From: Solirubrobacterales bacterium
GTDB taxonomy: Bacteria > Actinomycetota > Thermoleophilia > Solirubrobacterales > Solirubrobacteraceae
Reading direction: 5' to 3'
Length of the DNA: 7,990 bases
NCBI GenBank assembly: GCA_019240015.1
Contig: JAFAZB010000108.1
Location: forward strand, 1 to 7,990
Shown: positions 1-7,065 of the stretch, piece after piece
How positions within the stretch are numbered: the first letter of the stretch is position 1
Layout of the letters: each line of letters starts with the position of its first letter
Notes under the pieces: generated by a model
The model's database searches: none
Told to the model about the DNA's origin: nothing
Seen by the model: only the letters and a program-made list of their open reading frames with translations
Program-made: the position numbers and the translations under genes

Positions 1-210
1 CCGCTGGTGCTCGTGATCAGCGAAGCGCTCGTGCCGATGAGCGGTCCGGTGCGACCGAGCGACCAGCACACGCTTCGCGGAGCGGTGTTGTGGCTGGCGA
101 TCGAGGCCGTGCTGGTTGCGCGAGCCTGCCGCTCGGGAAACGCTTCCTCGTCGCTTACCGCCGCTGGCCGGCGCCGCGCCGCGCCCTCGTTGGCCGAGAT
201 CGCCGCCTGA
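1..210 (+). CDS. Possible C-terminal end of a plus-strand gene, cut by the window edge
   Basis: The frame is open from the window edge to a TGA at 208-210, giving about 69 codons. I do not recognise the protein. It contains one hydrophobic stretch that could be a membrane helix (around AVLWLAIEAVLVARAC), followed by a basic, Ala/Arg-rich tail. By my hand count GC is highest at codon position 3 (about 84%), intermediate at position 1 and lowest at position 2, the order expected of coding DNA in a GC-rich genome. The opposing minus frame is also open here and shares the same third positions, but its first/second position bias is reversed and its product looks like an antisense shadow. If real, this gene converges on the tad operon. 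It could equally be non-coding DNA next to the broken gene at 252-453. Confidence 0.33.
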   Translation, partial: PLVLVISEALVPMSGPVRPSDQHTLRGAVLWLAIEAVLVARACRSGNASSSLTAAGRRRAAPSLAEIAA

Positions 211-480
211 GGTGCGAGCCACGCGCTCGCAGCGAAATTCCCGTCACCCATCGCGACGATGAAGTTGGCGCGCTGAACCCAGCCTCGCGGACCCAGGGCC
301 AGCTCACTGACGGGCTGGCGTCAGGCGTCGTAGCCCTCTGTGGCCGCGCCCGGTGAAGAACGCTACGAATGACGGGCCTGCCACTACTCCCCCGATGAGC
401 AGAGCATCCTGGATGCGGCGACCGCGTCCAGATGTGTCGGGCAGATCGGGCACGCGACTCGTGAGCCTAAGCGCCCCCGT
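211..480. other. Region downstream of the tad operon with no intact gene
   Basis: No intact reading frame is supported here. The stretch holds the broken DUF998-like fragment and two overlapping short inverted repeats at 298-319 and 307-324 with no T-run after them. I see no tRNA-like fold, tandem repeat or attachment site. Confidence 0.5.
252..453 (-). pseudogene. Decayed DUF998-type membrane protein gene fragment
   Basis: Two minus frames together spell the N-terminal part of a DUF998-family membrane protein. The first, from a possible GTG at 453, gives a hydrophobic segment with LLIGGVVAGPSFVAFFTG. The second takes over near 350 and gives GAATEGYDA, then a TGA at 323-321, then RQPVSELALGPRGWVQRANF. 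From memory, DUF998 proteins begin with a membrane helix ending in a VAGPxFV-like motif, then GYDxLRxPVS and LALGPRGWVQxANF. Both halves match in order and spacing. The gene is therefore broken at least twice: a frameshift at about 346-352 and a stop where Leu is expected. Similarity fades near 250, before the remaining membrane helices, so it is also truncated. It lies about 44 nt past the tadC stop in the same direction. DUF998 function is unknown to me. Confidence 0.68.
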
Positions 481-496
481 GCGGCCTGACGGCCGC
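481..496 (-). terminator. GC-rich hairpin abutting the tadC stop codon, candidate operon terminator
   Basis: Positions 481-486 (gcggcc) and 491-496 (ggccgc) are perfect inverted repeats around a 4-nt loop (tgac). On the minus-strand transcript this is a 6-bp all-GC stem starting directly after the tadC TAG (499-497). There is no U-tract after it; the next bases are ACGGGGG. It may be an atypical terminator of the kind found in GC-rich genomes, or only a 3'-end stabilising hairpin. Confidence 0.4.
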
Positions 497-1420
497 CTAG
501 AACTTCACGTTGTGGAATACCGAGTACGCGGCGGGGAACAGCAGCACGATCATCATCGCCGGAAACACCAGGAACATCAGCGGGAAGATCAGCTTGATCG
601 GTGCCTTCTGCATCCTTTCGCGGGCCGCCTGTCGCCGGCGCCGCCGCATGTCGACCGCCAGCTCTCGCAGGATCGGCGCGATCGAGCCACCCAGCGACTC
701 CCCCCGAGTGATCGTGCGGACGAACACCCGGACCGACGGCGTGTCGCAGCGCGTGACCATGTCTTCGAGCGCCTGCGCGCTCGAGCTTCCCAGGCTCTGC
801 TGCTTGATCGCCAGGCGCAGCTCATCGCCGAGCGCTCCCTCGAAGCGCCCCGCGATCAGACTCAGCGAGCCGGCGAACCCCATCCCCGCCTCGATCGTCG
901 CGATCAGCAGGTCAATCAGGTCGGGGAGGTGGCGATCGATGTCTTCCAGGCGCGAGCTGCCCCGCCGCCGGATCACCAGCGCGGGGAGCTGCCAACCGAT
1001 CGCCATCGCAAACAGCAGCAACAGCAGCGTGCTGAGCGAGAACCCGCCGCCACCCATCGCGACCAACAACAACAGGACGGCTGGCAGCGTGACGCCCGCG
1101 ATCGCGCGGTAGCCGTGAACGACGTCGGGGCGGCTGTCGTAGAACCCGGCGGCGCTGAGGTCGCTGCGGTTCAGCTGGCGTAGCGTCGGGAGGTGGGCCG
1201 CGGCGAACCGTCCCGCCCGTCCCGCAAACTCGGTCATCGCGACGTTCAAGCGAGTGCGCGGGTCGACCACCGGCGCGGCCTGCTCGGCCTCGATGCCGTA
1301 GTGCGTAAGCGCTTCCAGATGGCTCTTGATCTGCATCCGGGGAACGGTGATCGCGCGCGCCAGCAGGCGCCCTGCCAGTCCCGCCAGCGCGACTCCGAAC
1401 ACGAACAGCAGACCGGTCAT
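497..1420 (-). CDS. tadC: TadC, type IVc (Flp) pilus inner-membrane platform protein
   Basis: TadC is a polytopic membrane protein of the GspF/T2SSF fold that pairs with TadB to form the platform on which the TadA ATPase drives Flp pilin assembly. The 307-residue product has the usual TadC length and layout: an N-terminal membrane helix (about 2-20), a cytoplasmic stretch, a helix pair (about 107-150), a cytoplasmic GspF-type domain (about 160-275) with HLPDLIDLLIATIEAGMGF, and a C-terminal helix in the characteristic QKAPIKLIFPLMFLVFPAMM block (271-290). The ATG at 1420-1418 follows the upstream tadB stop by 4 nt and has a GAGG 9 nt upstream, inside the end of tadB, which suggests translational coupling. 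It is the last gene of the operon and nothing about it looks damaged. Confidence 0.93.
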   Translation of the reverse strand: MTGLLFVFGVALAGLAGRLLARAITVPRMQIKSHLEALTHYGIEAEQAAPVVDPRTRLNVAMTEFAGRAGRFAAAHLPTLRQLNRSDLSAAGFYDSRPDVVHGYRAIAGVTLPAVLLLLVAMGGGGFSLSTLLLLLFAMAIGWQLPALVIRRRGSSRLEDIDRHLPDLIDLLIATIEAGMGFAGSLSLIAGRFEGALGDELRLAIKQQSLGSSSAQALEDMVTRCDTPSVRVFVRTITRGESLGGSIAPILRELAVDMRRRRRQAARERMQKAPIKLIFPLMFLVFPAMMIVLLFPAAYSVFHNVKF

Positions 1421-1424
1421 CTCG

Positions 1425-3602
1425 CTACACCTCGACCTTGACGATCCCGCTCATCACGCGCCAGCCCATCAACACCATGCCGGCTCCGATGATCAGCAGC
1501 ACGATCCCCATCGTGGTGTGCAGCAGCGGGTGGGCATACTGCGGCGCGATCACGTTGATCGCCAGCAGCAGCACCCCGGGTAGCGCCGACAGGACCAGGT
1601 TCGACAGCCGCGCCTGACCGGTCAGGGCCTTGATCTCGCGGCGCAGGTCCATGCGCTCGCGGGCCCCTTCGGCGACGCGGTCCAGCGCCTCGGCGACGTT
1701 CGAGCCCGATCTGCGATTCAGCGCGGCTACCAACGCCACCTGCTCCATGTCCTCGGATTGCATCCGCTTGGCGACGGCGGACAGGGCGTCCTCGAGCGGC
1801 CGGCCGAGCTGCTCGTCGGTCACGGCCCGCTCCAGCTCGCTGCTGATCGGCTCATCCGCGCTGGCGGCGACAGTCGACAGCCCCCCCACGAAGCTGCGGC
1901 CGGCTCGCATCGCGCCTGACAGATCCTGCAGATGTGTGGGGAGCTGCTCGTTGAAGCGCTCACGCTGCTTGCGGGCCGCGCGGCGGATCGCGACCCGCAT
2001 CACGCTCGGCCACACGCCGAGCACCAACAAGGCGATCAACACGCTCGACAGCAGCAGCATCGCGAACACCGCCACCACCGCCGCGCCCGCCGCCCAGCGC
2101 TTGACGAGGTCGACCGGGCCGCGACGGATCCGCGCCACCTCGACGTTCTCGGCGAACACCGGCCACCAGCGCCGGCGGGCCAGGAAGCGCTCGAGCCCGC
2201 TGCCGGTCAGCAACGTGTAGGTGCGCCCGTCGCGCACGACCTCGGCGGACCCCGGGATGAAGCTGCTGACTCGCCGCTGTACCGCGCGCTTGTCCCGCTT
2301 GCCTGCGAACGCGAGCCAGATCGCGAGCGCCAGCAACCCGCCGCCCAAGATGCCCGCTCCCAGGATCGCGGGCGTCGAATCCCAGAACGAGGCCGTCGGC
2401 GGGGTCGCGGTCGGCGACACGGGTACGGTCGAGAACGGGGTGCTCGAAAGGCGCGGCGAGGTGGCCAGCGCGTCGGGCGGGATTCGCAGCGGCGGTGGGT
2501 GCGAGGAGCCCGAGCCGCTCGACCCTCCGCCCGCCGAACCGCCCGAGCCCGACCCGGCGCCCGAGCCAGCTCCCGATCCGGATCCGGATCCGGATCCTGA
2601 CCCTGAGCTCGAGCCTGAGCCTCCGCCCGACAGCGAGCTCGAGCCAGGGGTCGATGTCACGGGACTGGCCGGGACGGTGTAAGTGAGGTTGACGTTCGGG
2701 CCGACCCCGTCCAGATGGGCGAGCACGTTGACGACGACGCCTGGGTTCAGCGGCGAGGTGTAACGGGCCACGTAGCCGCCCGCGATCAGCCGCTGATACT
2801 CCGAGCTGACCGCCTGCGGAGCGCTCACCGCGGCCGCTTGCGCGACGGGCTGCGCTGGGTGGCTGCCGAGCGTCGTGATCGGCGCCCGTCCCGCCTGCTG
2901 CTGGGTCCCCGGCTGCCCGATCAGCGTCGCCGTCACGATCGCGACTCCCTGCGTCGCGGCGGCCTGCGCGATCGAGCTCGAGCGGGCCACGCCGAGCAGC
3001 GTCGACGGCGCCTGGTCCGACAGCATGATCACCGCGCCGGTGGCCACCTTCGCGGCGGCGAGCTGGCTGAGCGCGAGCGTGTATGCCCCGGCGATGTCCC
3101 GGCCCGCGCCAGTGCGGGGCAGGCTGGCAAGCGTGTGGAAGATCTTCGCGGTGTCGCTCGTCAGCCCCAGCGCCACGCTCGCCGTACCGTCGAAGGTGAT
3201 CAGCCCGAGCTGTTGCTGACCGCCCAGCTTGCCGGCGACCCGCCGCGCGGCGGAGTACGCGCTCGCGAGCGGGATCCCCTTCATGCTCGTGTTGCGGTCG
3301 ATCACCAGCTCGACGCCGAAATCTCCGGGGCCGGCGTGCGACAAGGGGGTGACCGTCAGCGCGTTGACCGGCGTCCCGTTCTCGCTCACGTGCAGGGTGC
3401 GTGTCGTGACCGAGGCCCCGGCCGGAGCCTTCAGCACCAGCGCCCGGTCCGGGAAGGTGGTTCCGTAGCCGAGCCATCCGCTGAGCTGGCTTCCGCTCGC
3501 TAGCAGATCGCCCGCAGAGCTTCCGGCCAGGCTCAGGATCAGCACGGTGGCCGCGAAGAACCCCAGCACACGCGGGGCCGATGGCATCGCGCCTCGCCTC
3601 AC
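1425..3602 (-). CDS. tadB: VWA-TadB fusion: exported von Willebrand A domain joined to a Flp pilus platform protein
   Basis: The 725-residue product is about twice the usual TadB length. In order it has: an export signal or signal anchor (about 11-31); a beta-rich pre-VWA segment (about 48-90); a VWA domain (about 96-230) with an altered metal site (DRNTS at 102-106, D196); a beta segment (about 268-312); a Gly/Ser linker (about 322-367) and a Pro/Ser/Thr stretch (368-405); a membrane helix (about 411-433); a cytoplasmic segment; a helix pair (about 503-537); a GspF/T2SSF domain (about 545-665); and a final helix pair (about 667-717). The part after residue 405 is a complete TadB. Predicted topology puts VWA outside and GspF in the cytoplasm, as both need. 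The GTG start at 3602 overlaps the tadA stop by 4 nt (GTGA). An ATG five codons on (3587-3585), with GAGG 4 nt upstream, is a good alternative. Confidence 0.9.
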   Translation of the reverse strand: MRRGAMPSAPRVLGFFAATVLILSLAGSSAGDLLASGSQLSGWLGYGTTFPDRALVLKAPAGASVTTRTLHVSENGTPVNALTVTPLSHAGPGDFGVELVIDRNTSMKGIPLASAYSAARRVAGKLGGQQQLGLITFDGTASVALGLTSDTAKIFHTLASLPRTGAGRDIAGAYTLALSQLAAAKVATGAVIMLSDQAPSTLLGVARSSSIAQAAATQGVAIVTATLIGQPGTQQQAGRAPITTLGSHPAQPVAQAAAVSAPQAVSSEYQRLIAGGYVARYTSPLNPGVVVNVLAHLDGVGPNVNLTYTVPASPVTSTPGSSSLSGGGSGSSSGSGSGSGSGSGAGSGAGSGSGGSAGGGSSGSGSSHPPPLRIPPDALATSPRLSSTPFSTVPVSPTATPPTASFWDSTPAILGAGILGGGLLALAIWLAFAGKRDKRAVQRRVSSFIPGSAEVVRDGRTYTLLTGSGLERFLARRRWWPVFAENVEVARIRRGPVDLVKRWAAGAAVVAVFAMLLLSSVLIALLVLGVWPSVMRVAIRRAARKQRERFNEQLPTHLQDLSGAMRAGRSFVGGLSTVAASADEPISSELERAVTDEQLGRPLEDALSAVAKRMQSEDMEQVALVAALNRRSGSNVAEALDRVAEGARERMDLRREIKALTGQARLSNLVLSALPGVLLLAINVIAPQYAHPLLHTTMGIVLLIIGAGMVLMGWRVMSGIVKVEV
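2502..2639 (-). repeat. Low-complexity Gly/Ser linker coding region with a GGATCC-type hexamer repeat
   Basis: This stretch encodes about 46 residues that are nearly all Gly and Ser with a few Ala (residues about 322-367 of the fusion protein). At 2575-2598 it contains four tandem hexamers (gatccg three times, then gatcct) encoding Gly-Ser dipeptides. The tract is a likely flexible spacer between the exported VWA domain and the membrane part. Its repeat structure makes it prone to length change by slippage, always in steps of whole Gly-Ser units if hexamers are gained or lost. Confidence 0.85.
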
Positions 3603-4948
3603 CTCGGCAGGGCTCCCACGCCGAACCCCGCGCGGCTGATCGCGAGCTCGGGCGGGAGCTCGACGCCCCGGCGGCTGAACTTGTCCAGGAACGTCGGCCT
3701 GATCCCCGAGGGCTTCAGCGATCCGACGATGTGATTGGTGGCGGCGACCGCGTCGACCTCGAATGCGTACAGATCCTGGAGCGTGATCACGTCCGACTCC
3801 ATCCGCTGCACCTCGGTGATCGCCACCACCCGGCGGGTCCCGTCGTTCATCCGCTCGATGTGGAGCAAGAGGTCGAGCGCCGAAGCGATCTGCTCCCGAA
3901 TCGCCCGCAGCGGCAGGTCATAGCCGGTCATCAGAACCATCGTCTCCAGCCGCGCGAGCGCGTCCCTGGGCGAGTTCGCGTGCAGCGTCGACAGCGACCC
4001 GTCGTGGCCGGTGTTCATCGCCTGGAGCATGTCGAGCGCCTCCGGGCCGCGGACCTCGCCGATGACGATCCGGTCCGGGCGCATACGCAGCGAGTTCCGA
4101 ACCAGATCGCGGATCGAGATCTCGCCCTCGCCTTCGATGTTCTTCGGGCGCGCCTCCAGCCGCAGCACGTGGCGCTGAGCCAGCTGGAGCTCGGCGGCAT
4201 CCTCGATCGTGATGATCCGCTCGTTGTCGGGAATCGACGCCGACAGGGCGTTCAGCATGGTCGTCTTTCCCGAGCCGGTGCCGCCCGAGATCAGGACGTT
4301 GAGCCGGGCCTTGACGCAGCGCTCCAAGAGGTCGCCGGTCTCCTGGCTGAGGGCGCCGTTCTTGATCAGATCGGGCATCTGCATGTGCTTGTTGTTGAAC
4401 TTCCGCACGGTCAGCAGCGGGCCGGTGAGCGACAGCGGCGGGATCGTCGCGTTGATTCGGCTGCCATCGGGAAGGCGAGCGTCGACCATCGGCGAGGACT
4501 CATCGATCCGGCGCCCCACCTGCGCGACCATCTTGCTGATGATGCGCCGCAGGTGGCCGTCGTCGCTGAAGCGGACTGGCGTCTTGTGCAGCCGCCCGGC
4601 GCGCTCCACCCATACGTCGTAGGGCCCGTTGACCATGATCTCGGTCACGGTGTCGTCGTCCAGCAGTCGCTCCAGGGGCCCGTGACCGAGGATATCCGCG
4701 GTCAACTCGATTGCGATCCGCTCGCGATCCTCGTGGGAGATCCCCTGCTCCTTGGCGAGCCGCTCCCGCAGCTCCGCCTCCACTCTGAGCCTGAGCGTGT
4801 GGGTGTCGATCTCCGTGTTGAACAGCTGCCGCCCGAGATCCTCGATCAGCTCGAGGTGGATCCGGTTCTTCAGATCCGAGAACGGGACCACGAACCGTTC
4901 GGTCCGCTCCTGCTCGGCCTGCGGTGACAGGCGCTCATGCAGCTGCAT
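3599..4948 (-). CDS. tadA: TadA/CpaF, Flp pilus assembly secretion ATPase
   Basis: TadA is the cytoplasmic hexameric ATPase of the GspE/VirB11 superfamily that powers Flp pilus assembly on the TadB/TadC platform. All core motifs are intact in the 449-residue product: Walker A GGTGSGKT (222-229), Asp box ITIEDAAELQL (246-256), Walker B with RIVIGEVRG (293-301, catalytic-type Glu298), and a His box MNTGHDGSLSTLHAN (311-325). The N-terminal CpaF-type domain (about 70-190) includes EIMVNGPYDVWVE and PMVDARLPDGSRINATIPP. The ATG at 4948-4946 overlaps the tadZ stop by one base (TAATG), and its own TGA overlaps the next start, so it is tightly coupled on both sides. Its Shine-Dalgarno sequence is weak, which fits re-initiation after tadZ. 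Length and sequence are ordinary for the family. Confidence 0.96.
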   Translation of the reverse strand: MQLHERLSPQAEQERTERFVVPFSDLKNRIHLELIEDLGRQLFNTEIDTHTLRLRVEAELRERLAKEQGISHEDRERIAIELTADILGHGPLERLLDDDTVTEIMVNGPYDVWVERAGRLHKTPVRFSDDGHLRRIISKMVAQVGRRIDESSPMVDARLPDGSRINATIPPLSLTGPLLTVRKFNNKHMQMPDLIKNGALSQETGDLLERCVKARLNVLISGGTGSGKTTMLNALSASIPDNERIITIEDAAELQLAQRHVLRLEARPKNIEGEGEISIRDLVRNSLRMRPDRIVIGEVRGPEALDMLQAMNTGHDGSLSTLHANSPRDALARLETMVLMTGYDLPLRAIREQIASALDLLLHIERMNDGTRRVVAITEVQRMESDVITLQDLYAFEVDAVAATNHIVGSLKPSGIRPTFLDKFSRRGVELPPELAISRAGFGVGALPR

Positions 4949-6225
4949 TACGCACTACCCCGGGCTCGCCGGAACAGTGACTGCCGGGGCTGGCGAGGAG
5001 CGCGTGCCGGCTCGTGCTCGTGCCCCCGCGGGGACTCGCCCGGGTCCGGTGGGGATGCCTGGCGGCTGCGGGCCTCCGAGGCGTCGATGTACAGCTGCGC
5101 CAGGGCATGGAATGCCGTCGCGGCCTCCGAGCCGCGCTGGCTGGCGATCGGCATGCCCTGGTTGATCGAGCGGGCGACGTCCCGGTGGCTGGGGACGAAG
5201 ATGTCGACGTCCCGGCCGAGGATCGCCAGGATGTCGTCGCGCTCGATGCCGACGTTGGTGTTCGCGCGGTTGAGCAGCACCTTGAGCCTGCCCCGGTCGA
5301 ACTCCATCCGCTCGAGCGTCTCCAGCCCGAGCTTCGTGTTCTTCAGCGCCAGCGTGTCGCGCATCGCCACCACCAACGCGTCGGTGGAGTGATCGATCGT
5401 GCTGATCACCTCGGGCGAGAAGCTCGGCGGCGTGTCGATCACCACGAACTCGAACATCTCCGCGAGCAGGCGCTGCACCTCGGACAGGAACGCGACCGTG
5501 ATCATCGCTGCCTGCTCGGGGCGCACCGGCGCCAGCAATGCCCGAACCCCCGACGGGTGCTCCATCAGGAAGTCCTCGAGCTTTCCCGCATCGAGCGAGC
5601 CGCCGGACCTCACGAGGTCATAGATCGTGCGCACCGGCGTCAGGCCCATCGCCAGCGCCAGGTCGCCGAACTGCAGATCGAGGTCCATCAACGCGACGCT
5701 GCGTCCGGCCTCGGCCAGCGCGACGCCCAGGTTGACGGAGGTCAGCGTCTTGCCGCTGCCACCCTTGAGCCCCAGCACGCAGACCACGTTGCGGACCGAC
5801 TCGGGCTTCGGCGCGGCGCTCCCGCGCTTGCGCATCAGCGCCTTCTCGACCGCGAACCCGAGCTGCATCGAGACCGACGGGTCCAGCCCGCCCTGGTCAT
5901 CGGGCAGCGCGATGATGTCGTCGACGCCGTTGTTGAACGCCTCCCCCAGGTAGTTGTTGTTGCCGCCCCCCGAGGGGCACACCAGCAGGATTGGGCGCAG
6001 GGGGTGCTGGCGGTTGGCCGCCACCACGAAGTCCCGCGCCTGCTCGCTGTAGTCGGCGACCACCACCACCAGCGCTTCTCCAGCTCCCAGCCCGCTCGCG
6101 GCGGGGCCATCGAGCTCGAGGTAGTCGAGCACCCGCAGCCTTGGCCCCCGGGAGACCAGAGCCTCGATCAGGCCACGGTCGACTTCGCGGTCGAGCGCGA
6201 CGAGTACCTGTATCTCTTGGCTCAT
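4948..6225 (-). CDS. tadZ: TadZ/CpaE, ParA/MinD-like pilus localisation ATPase
   Basis: TadZ/CpaE proteins place the Tad machine in the cell. They combine a receiver-like N-terminal domain with a MinD/ParA ATPase domain. The 425-residue product has an N-terminal alpha/beta domain (about 5-130) resembling an atypical response-regulator receiver, then the ATPase from about 145. This has a deviant Walker A, GLKGGSGKT (152-160, signature Lys154 and Lys159), MDLDLQFGDLALAMG (180-194) and Walker B VVIDTPPSF (261-269). Residues from about 386 form a Pro/Arg-rich, probably disordered tail. I chose the ATG at 6225-6223: it overlaps the cpaB stop as ATGA, has AAGGGGA about 7 nt upstream, and begins just before the conserved fold. 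The frame stays open 38 codons further upstream, but only inside cpaB and with no conserved sequence. Confidence 0.93.
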   Translation of the reverse strand: MSQEIQVLVALDREVDRGLIEALVSRGPRLRVLDYLELDGPAASGLGAGEALVVVVADYSEQARDFVVAANRQHPLRPILLVCPSGGGNNNYLGEAFNNGVDDIIALPDDQGGLDPSVSMQLGFAVEKALMRKRGSAAPKPESVRNVVCVLGLKGGSGKTLTSVNLGVALAEAGRSVALMDLDLQFGDLALAMGLTPVRTIYDLVRSGGSLDAGKLEDFLMEHPSGVRALLAPVRPEQAAMITVAFLSEVQRLLAEMFEFVVIDTPPSFSPEVISTIDHSTDALVVAMRDTLALKNTKLGLETLERMEFDRGRLKVLLNRANTNVGIERDDILAILGRDVDIFVPSHRDVARSINQGMPIASQRGSEAATAFHALAQLYIDASEARSRQASPPDPGESPRGHEHEPARAPRQPRQSLFRRARGSA

Positions 6226-7052
6226 GGACCTATCCCCTTGCTCGAAATTGACTTGCCGGTTGCGGTTTGAAGCACCGAAGCGAGACTGGTCAGCCCCGGC
6301 TTCGGACTGAGGGCGTTGGCGGGCCGCAAGATCAGCCACACCTTGGCGTTATCGGCGGCGTAGGCCACGAGCGGGGCCTGGCTGCTCGAGACACCGAGCA
6401 CGATGCTCCCGCCGCTCGCGCCTGGCGCGCCGCCCGCCGCCTTCAACACCAGCGCGCCGGGGACGAGCAGCCCGACCGCCGGCTGGCCTGAGACGGTCAC
6501 CTCGCCGTAGACGTCGACACGATCGCCGGTCTGCACGACATCCGAGTCTCCGTGCGCCTCGTCGAGCGTGATCGAGATCGCTCGCTGATCGGGAGCGAGC
6601 TGCGCGGCGACGCCGATCGCCGAGCCGAAGTCGGCCAGCGTCAGCTGCTGCCCGGGGAGGATGTCGGCGACCGCGACCTTGCCCTGGAGGAACGCGGCGT
6701 CGCTGATCGCGCCGGCCGACAGCTGGGTGGACAGCACCGAGCTGGACTTGAGCAGCCCTTCGGCGGCGATCACGGTCCCCGGCGTGCCCTTCTGGATCTC
6801 GTGCGTGGCCACCAGCACCGTCGTGGGCCGCGCGGTCGTCTGAACGCTCTGGCGGTAGCGGCCGACCGCAAACACCAAGATCCCGGTGGCGGCGACCGCG
6901 CACAACACCGCGAGCGCCAACGCGCCCTGGCGCGTGGAGAGGATCCCTGCGACGCTCGGCCGGGCCAGCCGCCGCTGGGTGAGCCTCGGGCTCGGGCTGC
7001 GTAGCCGCACGTTCGGCGCCCGCAGCTTCAGTTTTGGTGCTCTTAGCTTCAC
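6222..7052 (-). CDS. cpaB: CpaB/RcpC, SAF-domain Flp pilus assembly protein
   Basis: CpaB/RcpC is a single-pass membrane protein of Tad systems with a SAF domain. In diderms it works with the secretin; in monoderms its partner at the cell surface is not settled. The 276-residue product has a very basic cytoplasmic N-terminus, one membrane helix (about 43-64), a SAF domain (about 76-142, including VLVATHEIQKGT and DILPGQQLTLADF), and an RcpC/CpaB C-terminal domain (about 155-245, including RAISITLDEAHGDSDVVQTG and VWLILRP). The GTG at 7052-7050 is preceded by GAGGAG 6 nt upstream, the best ribosome site in the window, and lies 13 nt after the tadE stop. The first codons (CTA, AGA, GCA, CCA, AAA) are A-rich and unlike the rest of the gene, which probably keeps the start site unstructured. 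Confidence 0.92.
   Translation of the reverse strand: MKLRAPKLKLRAPNVRLRSPSPRLTQRRLARPSVAGILSTRQGALALAVLCAVAATGILVFAVGRYRQSVQTTARPTTVLVATHEIQKGTPGTVIAAEGLLKSSSVLSTQLSAGAISDAAFLQGKVAVADILPGQQLTLADFGSAIGVAAQLAPDQRAISITLDEAHGDSDVVQTGDRVDVYGEVTVSGQPAVGLLVPGALVLKAAGGAPGASGGSIVLGVSSSQAPLVAYAADNAKVWLILRPANALSPKPGLTSLASVLQTATGKSISSKGIGP
6987..7049 (-). repeat. Three tandem heptapeptide repeats at the CpaB N-terminus
   Basis: CpaB residues 2-22 read KLRAPKL, KLRAPNV, RLRSPSP, with a further RL following. The first two units encode KLRAP with different codons (AAG CTA AGA GCA CCA and AAG CTG CGG GCG CCG), so the peptide repeat is not simply a recent DNA duplication. It sits on the cytoplasmic side before the membrane helix and carries strong positive charge. 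Confidence 0.8.
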
Positions 7053-7065
7053 GTTCGCTCCTCGC

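Noticed and set aside
1..251. An 83-codon minus-strand frame from ATG at 251 running off the left edge
   Set aside because: Its product is low in hydrophobic residues and resembles no family; base composition by codon position favours the plus strand, and its ATG lies inside the DUF998-like remnant.
298..324. Overlapping hairpins (gccagc/gctggc at 298-319 and ctgacg/cgtcag at 307-324) as a terminator
   Set aside because: The stems are only 6 bp with no T-run on either strand, and they fall within the DUF998-like coding remnant, where such repeats can arise by chance.
2575..2598. Repeated GGATCC sites as a cloning or linker artefact
   Set aside because: The hexamers are in frame, encode Gly-Ser and sit inside a longer Gly/Ser tract with mixed codons, so they fit natural linker sequence.
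1960..3477. A 505-codon minus-strand open frame overlapping the VWA-TadB gene
   Set aside because: It is an out-of-frame shadow rich in Arg and Gly; the overlapping frame has a signal sequence, VWA and T2SSF domains.
353..6270. Long plus-strand open frames antisense to the operon (for example 353-1183, 3581-4927, 5014-6270)
   Set aside because: They lie opposite well-recognised tad genes, have Arg/Gln/His-rich compositions typical of antisense frames in GC-rich DNA, and show no recognisable domain.
6226..6339. A 38-residue N-terminal extension of TadZ
   Set aside because: It lies wholly inside cpaB, has no conserved sequence, and the ATG at 6225 has an ATGA overlap and a good ribosome site.
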